DNA from: CAYQQO01 sp964420115
GTDB lineage: Bacteria > Patescibacteriota > Minisyncoccia > Portnoybacterales > UBA2143
Length of the DNA stretch: 12,826 nt
Direction: 5' to 3'
Assembly (NCBI GenBank): GCA_964420115.1
Contig: CAYQQO010000017.1
Coordinates: forward strand, 1-12,826
Positions within the stretch are counted from its first letter, which is position 1. Each line of letters begins with the position of its first letter. Made by a program: the position numbers and the translations under genes. A model generated the notes under the pieces. That model made no database searches and was not told the origin of the DNA. It saw only the letters and a program-made list of their open reading frames with translations. This document shows, one piece after another, positions 1 to 6,452 of the stretch.

Positions 1-10
1 ATGTTGTTAA

Positions 11-57
11 TACTTTATCCTAAAAGTGTTAACAACGCGAGCTATTCTTACAAATAA
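11..57 (+). repeat. Left copy of imperfect inverted repeat shared by both window ends
   Basis: This stretch matches the reverse complement of 12768-12817 with a few gaps and substitutions. Shared blocks in the same order are TACTTT, ATCCT, AAAA, TGT, AACAACGCG, ATTCTTACA and ATAA. The two copies are therefore inverted relative to each other at the extreme ends of the window. They could be ends of a mobile element, a dispersed extragenic repeat at which assembly stopped, or a shared upstream region of two genes. The similarity is seen directly; its nature is not resolved. Confidence 0.6.
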
Positions 58-334
58 AGCTTATGCTATTATTTTAGCTATGTATCCCTGGTGGTCAAAT
101 TATGTATACGCATACTGCACAGATGAAGAAGGTCAGGTTTATGATCTTATTGCTTTGTTAGAAAACGACAATTCACTAACTTGCCAAAGCAGATGTTGGG
201 AAATGCATGTTGCTTCAAAGCAGGAGGGGGAAAACATTCACTGGTGCCAAGGTTGCGGCGGTTATAAAAATCTATCCGACTATGATAGTGAAGCTATGCC
301 AAAATATATGAATCGCATTTATTCAGTTCATTAA
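26..334 (+). pseudogene. Headless type IV pilin-like fragment (globular part)
   Basis: The open frame gives 102 residues from a GTG at 26, or 84 from ATG at 80. From about residue 20 it resembles the C-terminal globular part of CPR type IV pilin-like proteins: 'WWSNYVYAYCTDEEGQVYD' followed by 'LIALLENDN' and pairs of cysteines (TCQSRC, WCQGCG) that could form disulfides outside the cell. There is no prepilin leader or hydrophobic N-terminal helix. The first 18 codons are encoded by the end repeat (11-57) and its edge, so that N-terminus is probably spurious. The likely reading is a pilin gene whose front was lost at a rearrangement breakpoint near 60-80. The family resemblance is by eye; a small cysteine-rich secreted protein is the alternative. 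Confidence 0.4.
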
Positions 335-408
335 AATAGATTGAGCGGTTTCATTTTATTGCCTGCTTATTACTAAGATTTTATATAAGATAGAGGCGCA
401 TAATTGAC
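335..408. other. Unassigned AT-rich spacer
   Basis: I see no gene, tRNA or clear terminator here. It separates the pilin-like fragment from the 68-bp duplicated segment. A possible weak -10-like TATATAAGAT lies near 382-391, without a convincing -35. Confidence 0.3.
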
Positions 409-476
409 CCTGAAAAATATTATTTGAAAATAGGCAAGGCGACCGATTTAAAAAACCCGAAAGAGAGACTTCTCTA
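409..476 (+). repeat. 68-bp exact direct repeat, copy 1 (detached 5' end of the GT2 gene)
   Basis: These 68 bases are identical to 596-663, offset by 187. Copy 2 encodes residues 4 to 26 of the glycosyltransferase, including 'KATDLKNPKERLL'. Copy 1 can be read in the same frame but has no start codon (TAG at 391-393 upstream) and hits TAA at 475-477 directly after the homology, so it is not functional. It is either a real tandem duplication or an assembly chimera. Confidence 0.9.
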
Positions 477-533
477 AAGGTAGATGCAAGAGACATAGGA
501 ATAGTAATGAGCAACTGGGGCCTGGTTAACTAA
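477..533 (+). pseudogene. Dockerin-like C-terminal stub
   Basis: Immediately after the duplicated segment, one frame reads 'KVDARDIGIVMSNWGLVN' and ends at TAA 531-533. This resembles the last calcium-binding loop and helix of dockerin-like modules found at the end of secreted CPR proteins, where a 'GDG-V-(D/N)-x-x-D-x-x-I-x-x-x-x-W-G' pattern is common. Everything upstream of the 'KVDARD' is missing and replaced by the 68-bp duplicate. The likely reading is the tail of a surface protein that originally preceded the glycosyltransferase gene. The fragment is very short, so this is tentative. Confidence 0.35.
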
Positions 534-565
534 GCGGGGATTGCTTAGCGCTTGTTTCTTCTTTT
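530..565 (+). terminator. Possible weak terminator hairpin after the dockerin-like stub
   Basis: A perfect 6-bp stem (CTAAGC 530-535, GCTTAG 543-548) with a 7-nt loop overlaps the TAA stop. It is followed by a T-rich but interrupted tract (TTGTTTCTTCTTTT). The position fits termination of an upstream gene, but the stem is short and the tract imperfect. Confidence 0.3.
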
Positions 566-586
566 GATTTCAGATAGGATGGTGAT

Positions 587-2173
587 ATGCTGCCACCTGA
601 AAAATATTATTTGAAAATAGGCAAGGCGACCGATTTAAAAAACCCGAAAGAGAGACTTCTCTATCGGGTTTTAGAGATTATCCCCGGTCTTTTAGCTTGG
701 ACAACGCTTGTCGGCGTTATTTTTTTATCGTGGGCCAAGCCGGTCTGGATTGCTGTTTTTATTATCGCTTTTGATGTTTATTGGCTTTTAAAAACAGTTT
801 ATCTTTCATTCCATTTGAGGGCTGGTTATAGGCGTATGAAAAAGCAAATAGCCATAAATTGGACAAGAAGGCTTGAGCGATTGACAGCAAAAGGGGAAAA
901 TTGGCAGGATATTTATCATTTAATTATTCTGCCGATGTACAAAGAGGGGATGGATGTTATTAAGCCTACTTTTGAAGCAATAGTTAATTCCACCCACCCC
1001 AAAGAAAAAATGATTCTTGTTTTGGCTATTGAAGAAAGAGCCGGCCAAGCAGCCCAAAAAGCCGCACAAGAAATTGAAAAAAAATTTGGTGGTCGGTTTT
1101 TTAAATTTCTTATTACTGTTCATCCGCAAAATATTGTGGGTGAAATGCCGGGTAAGGGCTCTAATGCCACCTGGGCTGCCAGAAAAGCTAAGGATCTTGT
1201 TGATAATTTAGGTATTGCTTACAAAAATATTGTTGTTTCTTGTTTTGATATTGATACTAGGGTTTACCCCCAATATTTTTCTTGTTTGACATATTATTAT
1301 TTAACCGCTAAAAAGCCGACTCGTTCCAGTTACCAGCCGGTTCCTGTCTACAACAATAATGTTTGGCAGGCGCCTGCTCTTTCCAGAGTGGTGGCTACTT
1401 CTGGGACATTTTGGCAAATGATGCAGCAGCAGAGAGCAGAACGTCTTTCTACTTTTTCCTCTCAAGCGGTGAGTTTTCAGGCATTGGTGGAAGTTGATTT
1501 TTGGCCGACAAATATGGTTTCTGAAGATTCAAGAATTTTCTGGCAGAATTTATTGTATTATCATGGCGATTATAGAACTATTCCTTTGTATTATCCTGTT
1601 TCCATGGATGCTAATTTGGCTCCGGGATTTTTAAAAACAGTTTTAAATATTTATCGTCAGCAAAGACGCTGGGGCTGGGGGGTAGAAAATATCCCTTATA
1701 TGCTTTTTGGTTTTTACAAAGATATTACTTCTGGTTTTTCTAAAAAAATTTCCTTGAGGAAGAAATTTCACTGGGTATGGACGCAATTTGAAGGATTTTG
1801 GTCTTGGGCGACTCATGCTCTTTTAATTTTTCTTCTTGGCTGGCTGCCCTTGTTTTTGGGCGGGGAGGCCTTTAATGTGACTGTTTTAAGCTATAATCTT
1901 CCGAGATTAACAAGAATGCTTATGACATTGGCAATGATTGGCTTGGTTGCTTCTGCTATTTACAGCACTCTCCTTTTGCCGGAATTTCCTAAGGGGTATA
2001 ATCGCTGGAAAAGATTTTTAAAGCAGGCCAGTGTTTTTCTTCAGTGGATTTTACTGCCAATAACTATTCTTGTTTTTGGCTGTTTCCCCGGCTTGGAATC
2101 GCAAACCCGTTTGATGCTGGGCAAATATATGGGCTTTTGGGTCACTCCTAAAAAAACTTTTTCTTCTAAATAA
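587..2173 (+). CDS. Membrane glycosyltransferase, GT2 family (cellulose-synthase-like)
   Basis: This 528-residue protein should transfer sugar from a nucleotide-sugar donor on the inner face of the membrane to a growing polysaccharide or lipid-linked acceptor; the substrate cannot be told. It has membrane segments near residues 31-50 and 53-75, then a cytosolic GT-A domain. Visible catalytic signatures are the metal-binding DxD (DID, 221-223), the acidic 'SED' of the catalytic base region (312-314), and the QQRRW acceptor/processivity motif (358-362). Three further hydrophobic helices lie near 408-427, 443-464 and 481-500. The closing 'RLMLGKYMGFW' is typical of CPR members. The ATG at 587 follows AGGA at about 576-579, with an in-frame stop just upstream (575-577). 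Codons 4-26 are duplicated at 409-476. It is a single gene facing a terminator. Confidence 0.9.
   Translation: MLPPEKYYLKIGKATDLKNPKERLLYRVLEIIPGLLAWTTLVGVIFLSWAKPVWIAVFIIAFDVYWLLKTVYLSFHLRAGYRRMKKQIAINWTRRLERLTAKGENWQDIYHLIILPMYKEGMDVIKPTFEAIVNSTHPKEKMILVLAIEERAGQAAQKAAQEIEKKFGGRFFKFLITVHPQNIVGEMPGKGSNATWAARKAKDLVDNLGIAYKNIVVSCFDIDTRVYPQYFSCLTYYYLTAKKPTRSSYQPVPVYNNNVWQAPALSRVVATSGTFWQMMQQQRAERLSTFSSQAVSFQALVEVDFWPTNMVSEDSRIFWQNLLYYHGDYRTIPLYYPVSMDANLAPGFLKTVLNIYRQQRRWGWGVENIPYMLFGFYKDITSGFSKKISLRKKFHWVWTQFEGFWSWATHALLIFLLGWLPLFLGGEAFNVTVLSYNLPRLTRMLMTLAMIGLVASAIYSTLLLPEFPKGYNRWKRFLKQASVFLQWILLPITILVFGCFPGLESQTRLMLGKYMGFWVTPKKTFSSK
596..663 (+). repeat. 68-bp exact direct repeat, copy 2 (inside the GT2 gene)
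   Basis: This is the functional copy of the 409-476 segment. It lies inside the glycosyltransferase reading frame, where the sequence continues naturally into the first membrane helix. Confidence 0.9.
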
Positions 2174-2184
2174 TTTTAAAAAAA

Positions 2185-2256
2185 AAGCCGGGAAATAAGC
2201 GTTTTTAAAAGAGGGGAGAGACCTCCTTCGCGCTTATTCCCGGCTTGGTTTTTTTT
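2185..2256. terminator. Bidirectional intrinsic terminator between converging genes
   Basis: The left arm AAGCCGGGAAATAAGCG (2185-2201) pairs with CGCTTATTCCCGGCTT (2231-2246), leaving one bulged A, for about 16 bp. The intervening loop has a small GAGG/CCTC inner stem. A run of eight Ts (2249-2256) follows on the + strand. On the - strand the complement of the A-run at 2178-2186 gives a U-tract. It can therefore end both the + glycosyltransferase and the - DksA-type gene that converge on it. Confidence 0.9.
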
Positions 2257-2292
2257 GGTACGGGATAATAGAATGGTTGTCTAGAGGCTAAT

Positions 2293-2706
2293 TTAGCAGG
2301 AAATAAGCAGTTGCTTTTCAATGTCGGGGTCTGTCGGCCTGTTTTTTGTTTTGCATGCGATGCATCGTTTGGTGGCGCAACAAGCCTTCAATCGGCCTGC
2401 CGGGATTGACTCACCGCAAGCCAGACAGATGCCGTATACTCCTTTTTTGGCTCTGTCAATAGCTTCGTCGATTTTCCCAAGCAGCTGGATCAGGCTTTTC
2501 AATCTTGTGCCGTTGGCCAGATGGCTGTCAATGTTAAAACAGTCCGCCAAATGGTCTGTTCCGGCTATTTGCTCTTCTGCTTGCGCTGTTAATCCTTCGG
2601 ACAGAGTTTTTCTTGCGGCCCTGATGCATTCTTCCACCCGCCTCCTTTCTTTCAGGAGTTCTTTTTCCCACGCCTTGGCAACGCTCTCTTTCTTCGCCTT
2701 TGCCAT
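2293..2706 (-). CDS. DksA/TraR-family C4 zinc-finger protein
   Basis: The 137 residues have the DksA/TraR layout: a charged N-terminal helical region (about 10-90) that would form the coiled coil reaching into the RNA polymerase secondary channel, then a C-terminal zinc finger. Zinc ligands are C94, C97, C115 and C118 (CLAC...CIAC), with the family phrase 'YGICLACGESIPAGRLKA'. Acidic residues D51 and D55 sit where the tip of the coiled coil would be. C109 and C110 are extra cysteines inside the finger. The ATG at 2706 is preceded by AAGGAG. Family members modulate transcription, often with ppGpp; whether this one binds ppGpp cannot be judged. It is monocistronic, with its own promoter and terminator. 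A TraR-like rather than true DksA role is possible. Confidence 0.85.
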   Translation of the reverse strand: MAKAKKESVAKAWEKELLKERRRVEECIRAARKTLSEGLTAQAEEQIAGTDHLADCFNIDSHLANGTRLKSLIQLLGKIDEAIDRAKKGVYGICLACGESIPAGRLKACCATKRCIACKTKNRPTDPDIEKQLLISC

Positions 2707-2747
2707 TCCATTCTCCTTTCTTGATTGTGAGGGAACTATTTTCTATA
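2707..2747 (-). promoter_or_regulatory. Leader and ribosome binding site of the DksA-like gene
   Basis: The short leader carries AAAGGAG (about 2713-2719) a few bases before the ATG at 2706, supporting that start. Confidence 0.6.
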
Positions 2748-2776
2748 TTTATAAATCTTTTTGATTGTTTTGTCAA
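2748..2776 (-). promoter_or_regulatory. Sigma-70-type promoter of the DksA-like gene
   Basis: On the - strand a perfect -35 box TTGACA (2776-2771) is followed after 17 bases by TATAAA (2753-2748). Transcription would start near 2741, about 35 bases before the ATG at 2706, with AAGGAG in between. This is the cleanest promoter in the window. Confidence 0.75.
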
Positions 2777-2843
2777 TTTATCAATATTAATTGTTATTTT
2801 TTTTATCTATCCGTGATATTTTAAAAATGAGTCCCATAGTGAT

Positions 2844-2885
2844 CTCAAGAACTAATATGTTTGTCTTTGGGATTATATTCTTGAG
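2844..2885. repeat. 8-bp inverted repeat downstream of recG
   Basis: CTCAAGAA (2844-2851) and TTCTTGAG (2878-2885) are perfect inverted copies separated by 26 bases, just past the recG stop. There is no immediate U-run, so it is a poor intrinsic terminator. It may stabilise the recG transcript end or be chance. Confidence 0.3.
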
Positions 2886-2892
2886 TCAATCC

Positions 2893-4965
2893 TTATTCCG
2901 GATGGATAACTTTGTTGAATTGGTTAATTTTTTTTTCTAATTTTGGAGTAAGTAATTTTTTTTCTAAAACCATAGCCGCGGCCGCGCGGCTTTTTTCAAT
3001 TAATTCTATATCAAACAAAGAGGCCATTGATAAGTCGGGCGTCCCCCACTGGCGAAGGCCGATAAAATCTCCCGGGCCGCGTATTTTTAAATCTTTTTCA
3101 GCCAGCTCAAAGCCGTCTTTGGCGCTAATAATCGCTTTTAACCTTTGGTTTGTTTTTTTGAGCTGCGAGTCGGTGAAAAGAAAACAGTATGATTGGTCTT
3201 CCCCTCTGCCAATTCTGCCGCGAAATTGATGGAGCTGGGCCAAACCAAAACGGTCGGCTTCCTCAATCACCATTACGCTCGCGTTTTTAATGTCAATTCC
3301 CACTTCAATGACAGAGGTTGAAACTAAAATGTCGCTTTTGCCCTTCTTGAATTTTTCCATAATTTTTTCTTTTTCCAGCGGCTTCATTTTGCCATGAAGC
3401 ATGTCTATTTTTAAATCAGGGAAAATTTCTTTTGAAAGTTTTTCATATTCTCGGGTGACTGATTTGACTTCAAGTTTTTCCGAATGTTCAATCAAGGGGC
3501 AAATAACAAAAACTTGTTTTTTTTCTTTGACTTGTTTTTTGATAAAACTATATGTCTCTTCGCGCTTATCCGGCGTTACTATTTTTGTAATAATTTTTTG
3601 CCTTCCTTTTGGCTTTTCTTTAATGGCTGAAATATCCAAGTCGCCGTAAACAGTTAGGGCAAGGGTGCGGGGAATAGGCGTGGCGGTCATAGAGAGGAGA
3701 TGGGGGATGGTCGGCAGGCCGTCTTTAATTCGGGAAATGTTTTTTTGTAGAGCCGCTCTTTGGGCGACGCCAAAGCGGTGCTGTTCATCAACAATGGCTA
3801 AGGCCAAATTTTTGAAAGAAACCGATTTTTGGATAAGAGCATGGGTGCCGATTAAAATATCAATTTTTCCTTGTCTGGCCTGTTTTTTTGTTTTTAAAGA
3901 GTTGCTGGCTGATTCTTTGTTGTTGGTTCCTGTTAAAAGGCCAATTTTTGTTTTTGTTTCTTTAAGCAGATTTTTGAAGGTTTCAAAATGCTGTCTGGCT
4001 AAAATTTCAGTTGGGGCTATTATGGCCGCTTGATAACCCGCTTTGGCGATTTCTAAGGCGGTCATGGCAGAAACTACGGTTTTGCCGGAACCAACATCGC
4101 CGTTGAGTAAACGGTTCATTGGTTTTTCCTTTTCTAAGTCCAAAAAAATCTGCCAAGCGGCTTTACGCTGGTCATTGGTCAGTTTAAAGGGCAGTTTTTT
4201 AACAAAATCTTTTATCAACTCTTCATTGAAGGGAATTTTTAGCGCTTTTTCTTTTTTTAATTCCTTTTTTTGGGAAAGAGCCGCTAATTGGATTAAGAAT
4301 AATTCGTCGAAACCAAGCCGTTTTTGGGCGGCTTGGGCAGATGCTTTGCTGTCGGGGAAGTGAATTTGTTCAATAGCGCGGGGCAGATCCATTAGCTGGA
4401 ATTCCTTCTTTACGGCGCTTGGCAGAAAATCTTCTATCCGCTTTGTTAAGTACAAAAGCGGCTTTATTAAAAAGCGCAAATAGCGCGAGGAAAGCCCTGC
4501 TGTCTCGTGATAAACAGGGATCAAACGGCCAGTATGAACGTTTTCTTTGGATGTTAATATTTCATAAGCAGGATTTGAAAAAGAAAGAGCTTTGCCGTCA
4601 AATGCCACTCTGCCTGATATATTAATTATTTTCCCTTTACTAAGCGTCTGGGAGAGATATGGCTGGTTGAACCAAACAACTTTGATAGCGCCGGAGTTAT
4701 CTTGAATAATTGCTTCTGTTATTGCTATCTTTCTTTTCCATGTCCGGCTGGTTGTAATTTCAGACACTTTTCCCGAGATAGTGGCTGTTTGTCCCTTTTT
4801 TAATTGGCTGATAGGGATAATTTGCCTGAAATCGTCGTAGCGATGGGGAAAATGAAAAAAAAGGTCCCGGATAGTTTTGATATTAAGCTTGTAAAGCCGT
4901 TTTAAATACGCAGGACCTACTTTTTTTAATTGTTCAATTTTAGTGTCTGGGGAAAGAATTGTCAT
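2893..4965 (-). CDS. recG: ATP-dependent DNA helicase RecG
   Basis: This full-length RecG of 690 residues remodels stalled replication forks and branched recombination intermediates. The N-terminal part (about 1-150) holds the wedge/OB-fold region that grips the junction. The SF2 helicase motifs follow: Walker A GDVGSGKT (289-296), 'APTEILARQHF' (motif Ia, 317-327), DEQHRFG (Walker B, 393-399), SMTATPIPRT (425-434) and QLHQFRGRIGRG (577-588). The RecG-specific 'RGPGDFIGLRQWG' lies at 629-641. The reading frame stays open to 5010, but those 15 extra codons lie in tRNA-Arg. The real start is the ATG at 4965, whose product begins 'MTILSPDTKIEQLKKVGP' as expected. It directly abuts the tRNA CCA, so the two are probably co-transcribed and recG translation depends on tRNA 3' processing or a leaderless-like start. 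Confidence 0.96.
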   Translation of the reverse strand: MTILSPDTKIEQLKKVGPAYLKRLYKLNIKTIRDLFFHFPHRYDDFRQIIPISQLKKGQTATISGKVSEITTSRTWKRKIAITEAIIQDNSGAIKVVWFNQPYLSQTLSKGKIINISGRVAFDGKALSFSNPAYEILTSKENVHTGRLIPVYHETAGLSSRYLRFLIKPLLYLTKRIEDFLPSAVKKEFQLMDLPRAIEQIHFPDSKASAQAAQKRLGFDELFLIQLAALSQKKELKKEKALKIPFNEELIKDFVKKLPFKLTNDQRKAAWQIFLDLEKEKPMNRLLNGDVGSGKTVVSAMTALEIAKAGYQAAIIAPTEILARQHFETFKNLLKETKTKIGLLTGTNNKESASNSLKTKKQARQGKIDILIGTHALIQKSVSFKNLALAIVDEQHRFGVAQRAALQKNISRIKDGLPTIPHLLSMTATPIPRTLALTVYGDLDISAIKEKPKGRQKIITKIVTPDKREETYSFIKKQVKEKKQVFVICPLIEHSEKLEVKSVTREYEKLSKEIFPDLKIDMLHGKMKPLEKEKIMEKFKKGKSDILVSTSVIEVGIDIKNASVMVIEEADRFGLAQLHQFRGRIGRGEDQSYCFLFTDSQLKKTNQRLKAIISAKDGFELAEKDLKIRGPGDFIGLRQWGTPDLSMASLFDIELIEKSRAAAAMVLEKKLLTPKLEKKINQFNKVIHPE

Positions 4966-5041
4966 TGGCGCGCCCAGCAGGAGTTGAACCTGCGGCCTCA
5001 AGTTCCGCAAACTTGCGCTCTATCCGCTGAGCTATGGGCGC
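4966..5041 (-). tRNA. tRNA-Arg, anticodon GCG
   Basis: A complete 76-nt cloverleaf can be drawn. Acceptor GCGCCCA pairs with TGGGCGC, the D-stem is GCTC/GAGC, the anticodon stem is CAAGT/ACTTG around loop TTGCGGA, and the T-arm is GCAGG-TTCAACT-CCTGC. The discriminator is G, followed by an encoded CCA (4968-4966). The anticodon GCG (5008-5006) reads CGC and CGU. Most bacteria use ACG (edited to ICG) for this box, so G34 is unusual. The gene sits 2 nt after the stop of the upstream membrane-protein gene and 0 nt before recG. Confidence 0.95.
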
Positions 5042-5043
5042 GT

Positions 5044-5505
5044 TTAAAGTTTTAAGCTTTTGGCCAAATTATCCAGTAATGATTCCGGATGTCTTTTTTC
5101 TGGTATGTATTTAATTAAAAATTGTCTGATTTCCGCCGGATTTTTATTGCCCAAGGGAATTTTAATATAGGGCATTATGGTTTTTTTGCTGCGCAAGCTT
5201 ATTTCTTTCACTCCCGGCGGATTGTAAAAAATCCAAAAAGACTTTAAATTATCAAAACTGTAAAGAGCGTCGTTAATCTTTATCCCATGGGAGCTAATAG
5301 TTAAATTAATTAATTTTGGCTTTTTAAAGGCAAAAGCCGTCAGGGAAAAATAGCCCAAAGCGATTAAAAGAGCAAAAAGCATATTTTTGCTGAAAATTGC
5401 CCAAGCAAACAAGGCGGCGGTTATAAGGCCGCTTATTAGAAACCATGATTTGCTTTTTTCAAAATAGGTGAATTCCGGCGCCTGCCAGTTGATAGTGTTT
5501 GGCAT
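5044..5505 (-). CDS. Small two-helix membrane protein, CPR-conserved type (DUF5673-like)
   Basis: The protein has 153 residues. A short N-terminus (NWQAPEFTYFEKSKSWF) is followed by two hydrophobic helices at about 21-38 and 41-61, then a soluble domain of about 90 residues with alternating beta-strand patterns ('LINLTISSHGIKIND', 'SFWIFYNPPG'). This PH-like or DUF5673-like layout is common in Patescibacteria; its function is unknown and I assign none. The ATG at 5505 has no clear Shine-Dalgarno. A TATAAT at 5539-5534 could be a -10 box, but no good -35 is visible. The gene is followed 2 nt after its stop by tRNA-Arg and then recG, suggesting one transcript. Confidence 0.7.
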   Translation of the reverse strand: MPNTINWQAPEFTYFEKSKSWFLISGLITAALFAWAIFSKNMLFALLIALGYFSLTAFAFKKPKLINLTISSHGIKINDALYSFDNLKSFWIFYNPPGVKEISLRSKKTIMPYIKIPLGNKNPAEIRQFLIKYIPEKRHPESLLDNLAKSLKL

Positions 5506-5534
5506 ATAGTTTTAAAGTATCTTAAAGTTAATTA

Positions 5535-6067
5535 TTATAAGCATGTATTGCCTATTTTATATCTCCACATTCTGCAATCGTCAAAATTATTGTTTATAGC
5601 ATTACAATTACTTTCTAAATAAGCCCAGAGGACATAACCCCTAAGATCTTCTGTGGCTTTGTATTCATATTTGTCTAAAGTGGCTCTTGAGTTGCAGGTG
5701 TTTTCAACTAAAGAAATAATTTCAGTGTTATTTTTCGGAGGGGGAGGAACCCGGGGAATAAATTCTATGTTTTTGGGGTTGTAAGCTTCATTTGCTCCTT
5801 CTAGTACTTTTAAAAATTCTCCGTCAAGACTGCTTTTACAATCATTTCCTTGTTCGTCGGAATCTAAATCTATGTATAGAGGGTATTCGTTATACTCGTC
5901 ATAATGCATTCCCAATGCTAATTGAATTTGTCTTATATTTGAATTCTTTTAGCGTCTCTCGCCTTTGCTCTTGCGGTATTAATGTTTACTAAAATAAGAC
6001 TTGCTAAAAGCCCTAAAATAGCAATAACCACTAAAATCTCTATAAGGCTGAAGCCTTTTTGCTCCAT
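5535..6067 (-). pseudogene. Type IV pilin-like protein, split by a one-base frameshift
   Basis: The first frame (6067-5933) starts 'MEQKGFSLIEILVVIAI', a prepilin peptidase site (G|F, with the conserved +5 Glu) and the hydrophobic pilin helix, then 'NTARAKARDAKRIQI' and a TAA. The next frame (entered near 5936) continues 'RQIQLALGMHYDEYNEYP' and runs 126 residues from the M at 5915 to the stop at 5535-5537. CPR pilins typically read 'RIQDIRQIQLALE' here. Restoring one G between CAA and ATATAAGA (near 5938) gives exactly RIQDIRQIQLAL and a single protein of about 179 residues. The globular part has five cysteines (NDC, NTC, SNC, DDC, NTC). The gene is either recently broken or carries a sequencing/assembly error. 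If intact, it would be exported and assembled into pili. Confidence 0.8.
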
Positions 6068-6113
6068 GTATATTCTTGTCTAACAATTTAATTTTTTAAA
6101 ATCTATATATATG

Positions 6114-6199
6114 CGGAAGGGGTGGGACTTGAACCCACAAGCCCATAAAGGGCGCTGGTTTTCAAGACCAGTTCCTTAGCCAATTCGGAGCACCCTTCC
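6114..6199 (-). tRNA. tRNA-Ser, anticodon UGA
   Basis: This is an 86-nt class II tRNA. Acceptor GGAAGGG pairs with CCCTTCC, the anticodon stem CTGGT/ACCAG encloses loop CTTGAAA with anticodon TGA (6164-6162, reading UCA), the long variable arm has a CCC/GGG stem, and the T-arm is GTGGG-TTCAAGT-CCCAC. The discriminator is G. The next bases are CAT, so CCA is not encoded and must be added after transcription, unlike the neighbouring tRNA-Arg. Confidence 0.95.
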
Positions 6200-6388
6200 A
6201 TCTTTTTTCTCTATTTCTTCTACAAATTTTTCTATATCCTTTAATTTATTTTGCAAAACATCATAAACAATATCATAATCTATTTTTTTGTAATCATGAG
6301 CTATAATATTTCTGAAGTCAACCATTTTGGAAAGCTCTTCAGGCAGTTGATGATTAATTCTTACAATAAAGTGGCGTTTAGCTTTGTT
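6176..6388 (-). pseudogene. HepT-type (DUF86) RNase toxin, C-terminal remnant
   Basis: The frame opens after a TAA and has no ATG or GTG before the internal Met. It reads 'HQLPEELSKMVDFRNIIA', then 'HDYKKIDYDIVYDVLQNKL' and 'KDIEKFVEEIEKK'. RNIIAHDY is the R-x4-H-x-Y active-site signature of HepT/HEPN minimal nucleases, which act in HepT-MntA toxin-antitoxin pairs. The N-terminal half of the family (about 60 residues) is missing and no MntA nucleotidyltransferase is next to it. The frame stops at 6176-6178, inside tRNA-Ser, overlapping it by 24 bases. It is therefore a decayed or truncated gene cut near 6388. The tail 'DGRVLRIG' is read from tRNA and junction sequence and is probably not original. 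Confidence 0.75.
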
Positions 6389-6452
6389 TTATAAAGTCAA
6401 GTTTATAGCCTTCCTCCATAAACCGGACTCTCGTGGGCTGTCCGCCTTGTTG
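6389..6452 (-). other. Junction between the DUF5667 gene and the HepT remnant
   Basis: No complete gene is visible. The frame of the DUF5667 gene continues past its TAA as a short stretch ending 'RVRFMEEGYKLDFIKQS', stopping at 6378-6380; this may be a remnant of something lost or chance. A 5-bp CGGAC/GTCCG hairpin lies just after the stop but lacks a U-run, so I do not call a terminator. Confidence 0.3.

Noticed and set aside
1..60. Integron attC-like site (GTTAAC, AACAACGCG) or origin with DnaA boxes at the window ends
   Set aside because: I could not identify paired R'/R'' boxes or a cluster of good DnaA boxes. The sequences only loosely resemble them and no integrase or dnaA is in the window.
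477..586. Riboswitch in the leader of the glycosyltransferase
   Set aside because: There is one short hairpin and a GGGG stretch, but no match to a riboswitch core I could verify. The first half is better read as a dockerin-like coding tail.
4966..5010. N-terminal 15-residue extension of RecG
   Set aside because: The codons lie entirely within tRNA-Arg. The ATG at 4965 gives the normal RecG start.
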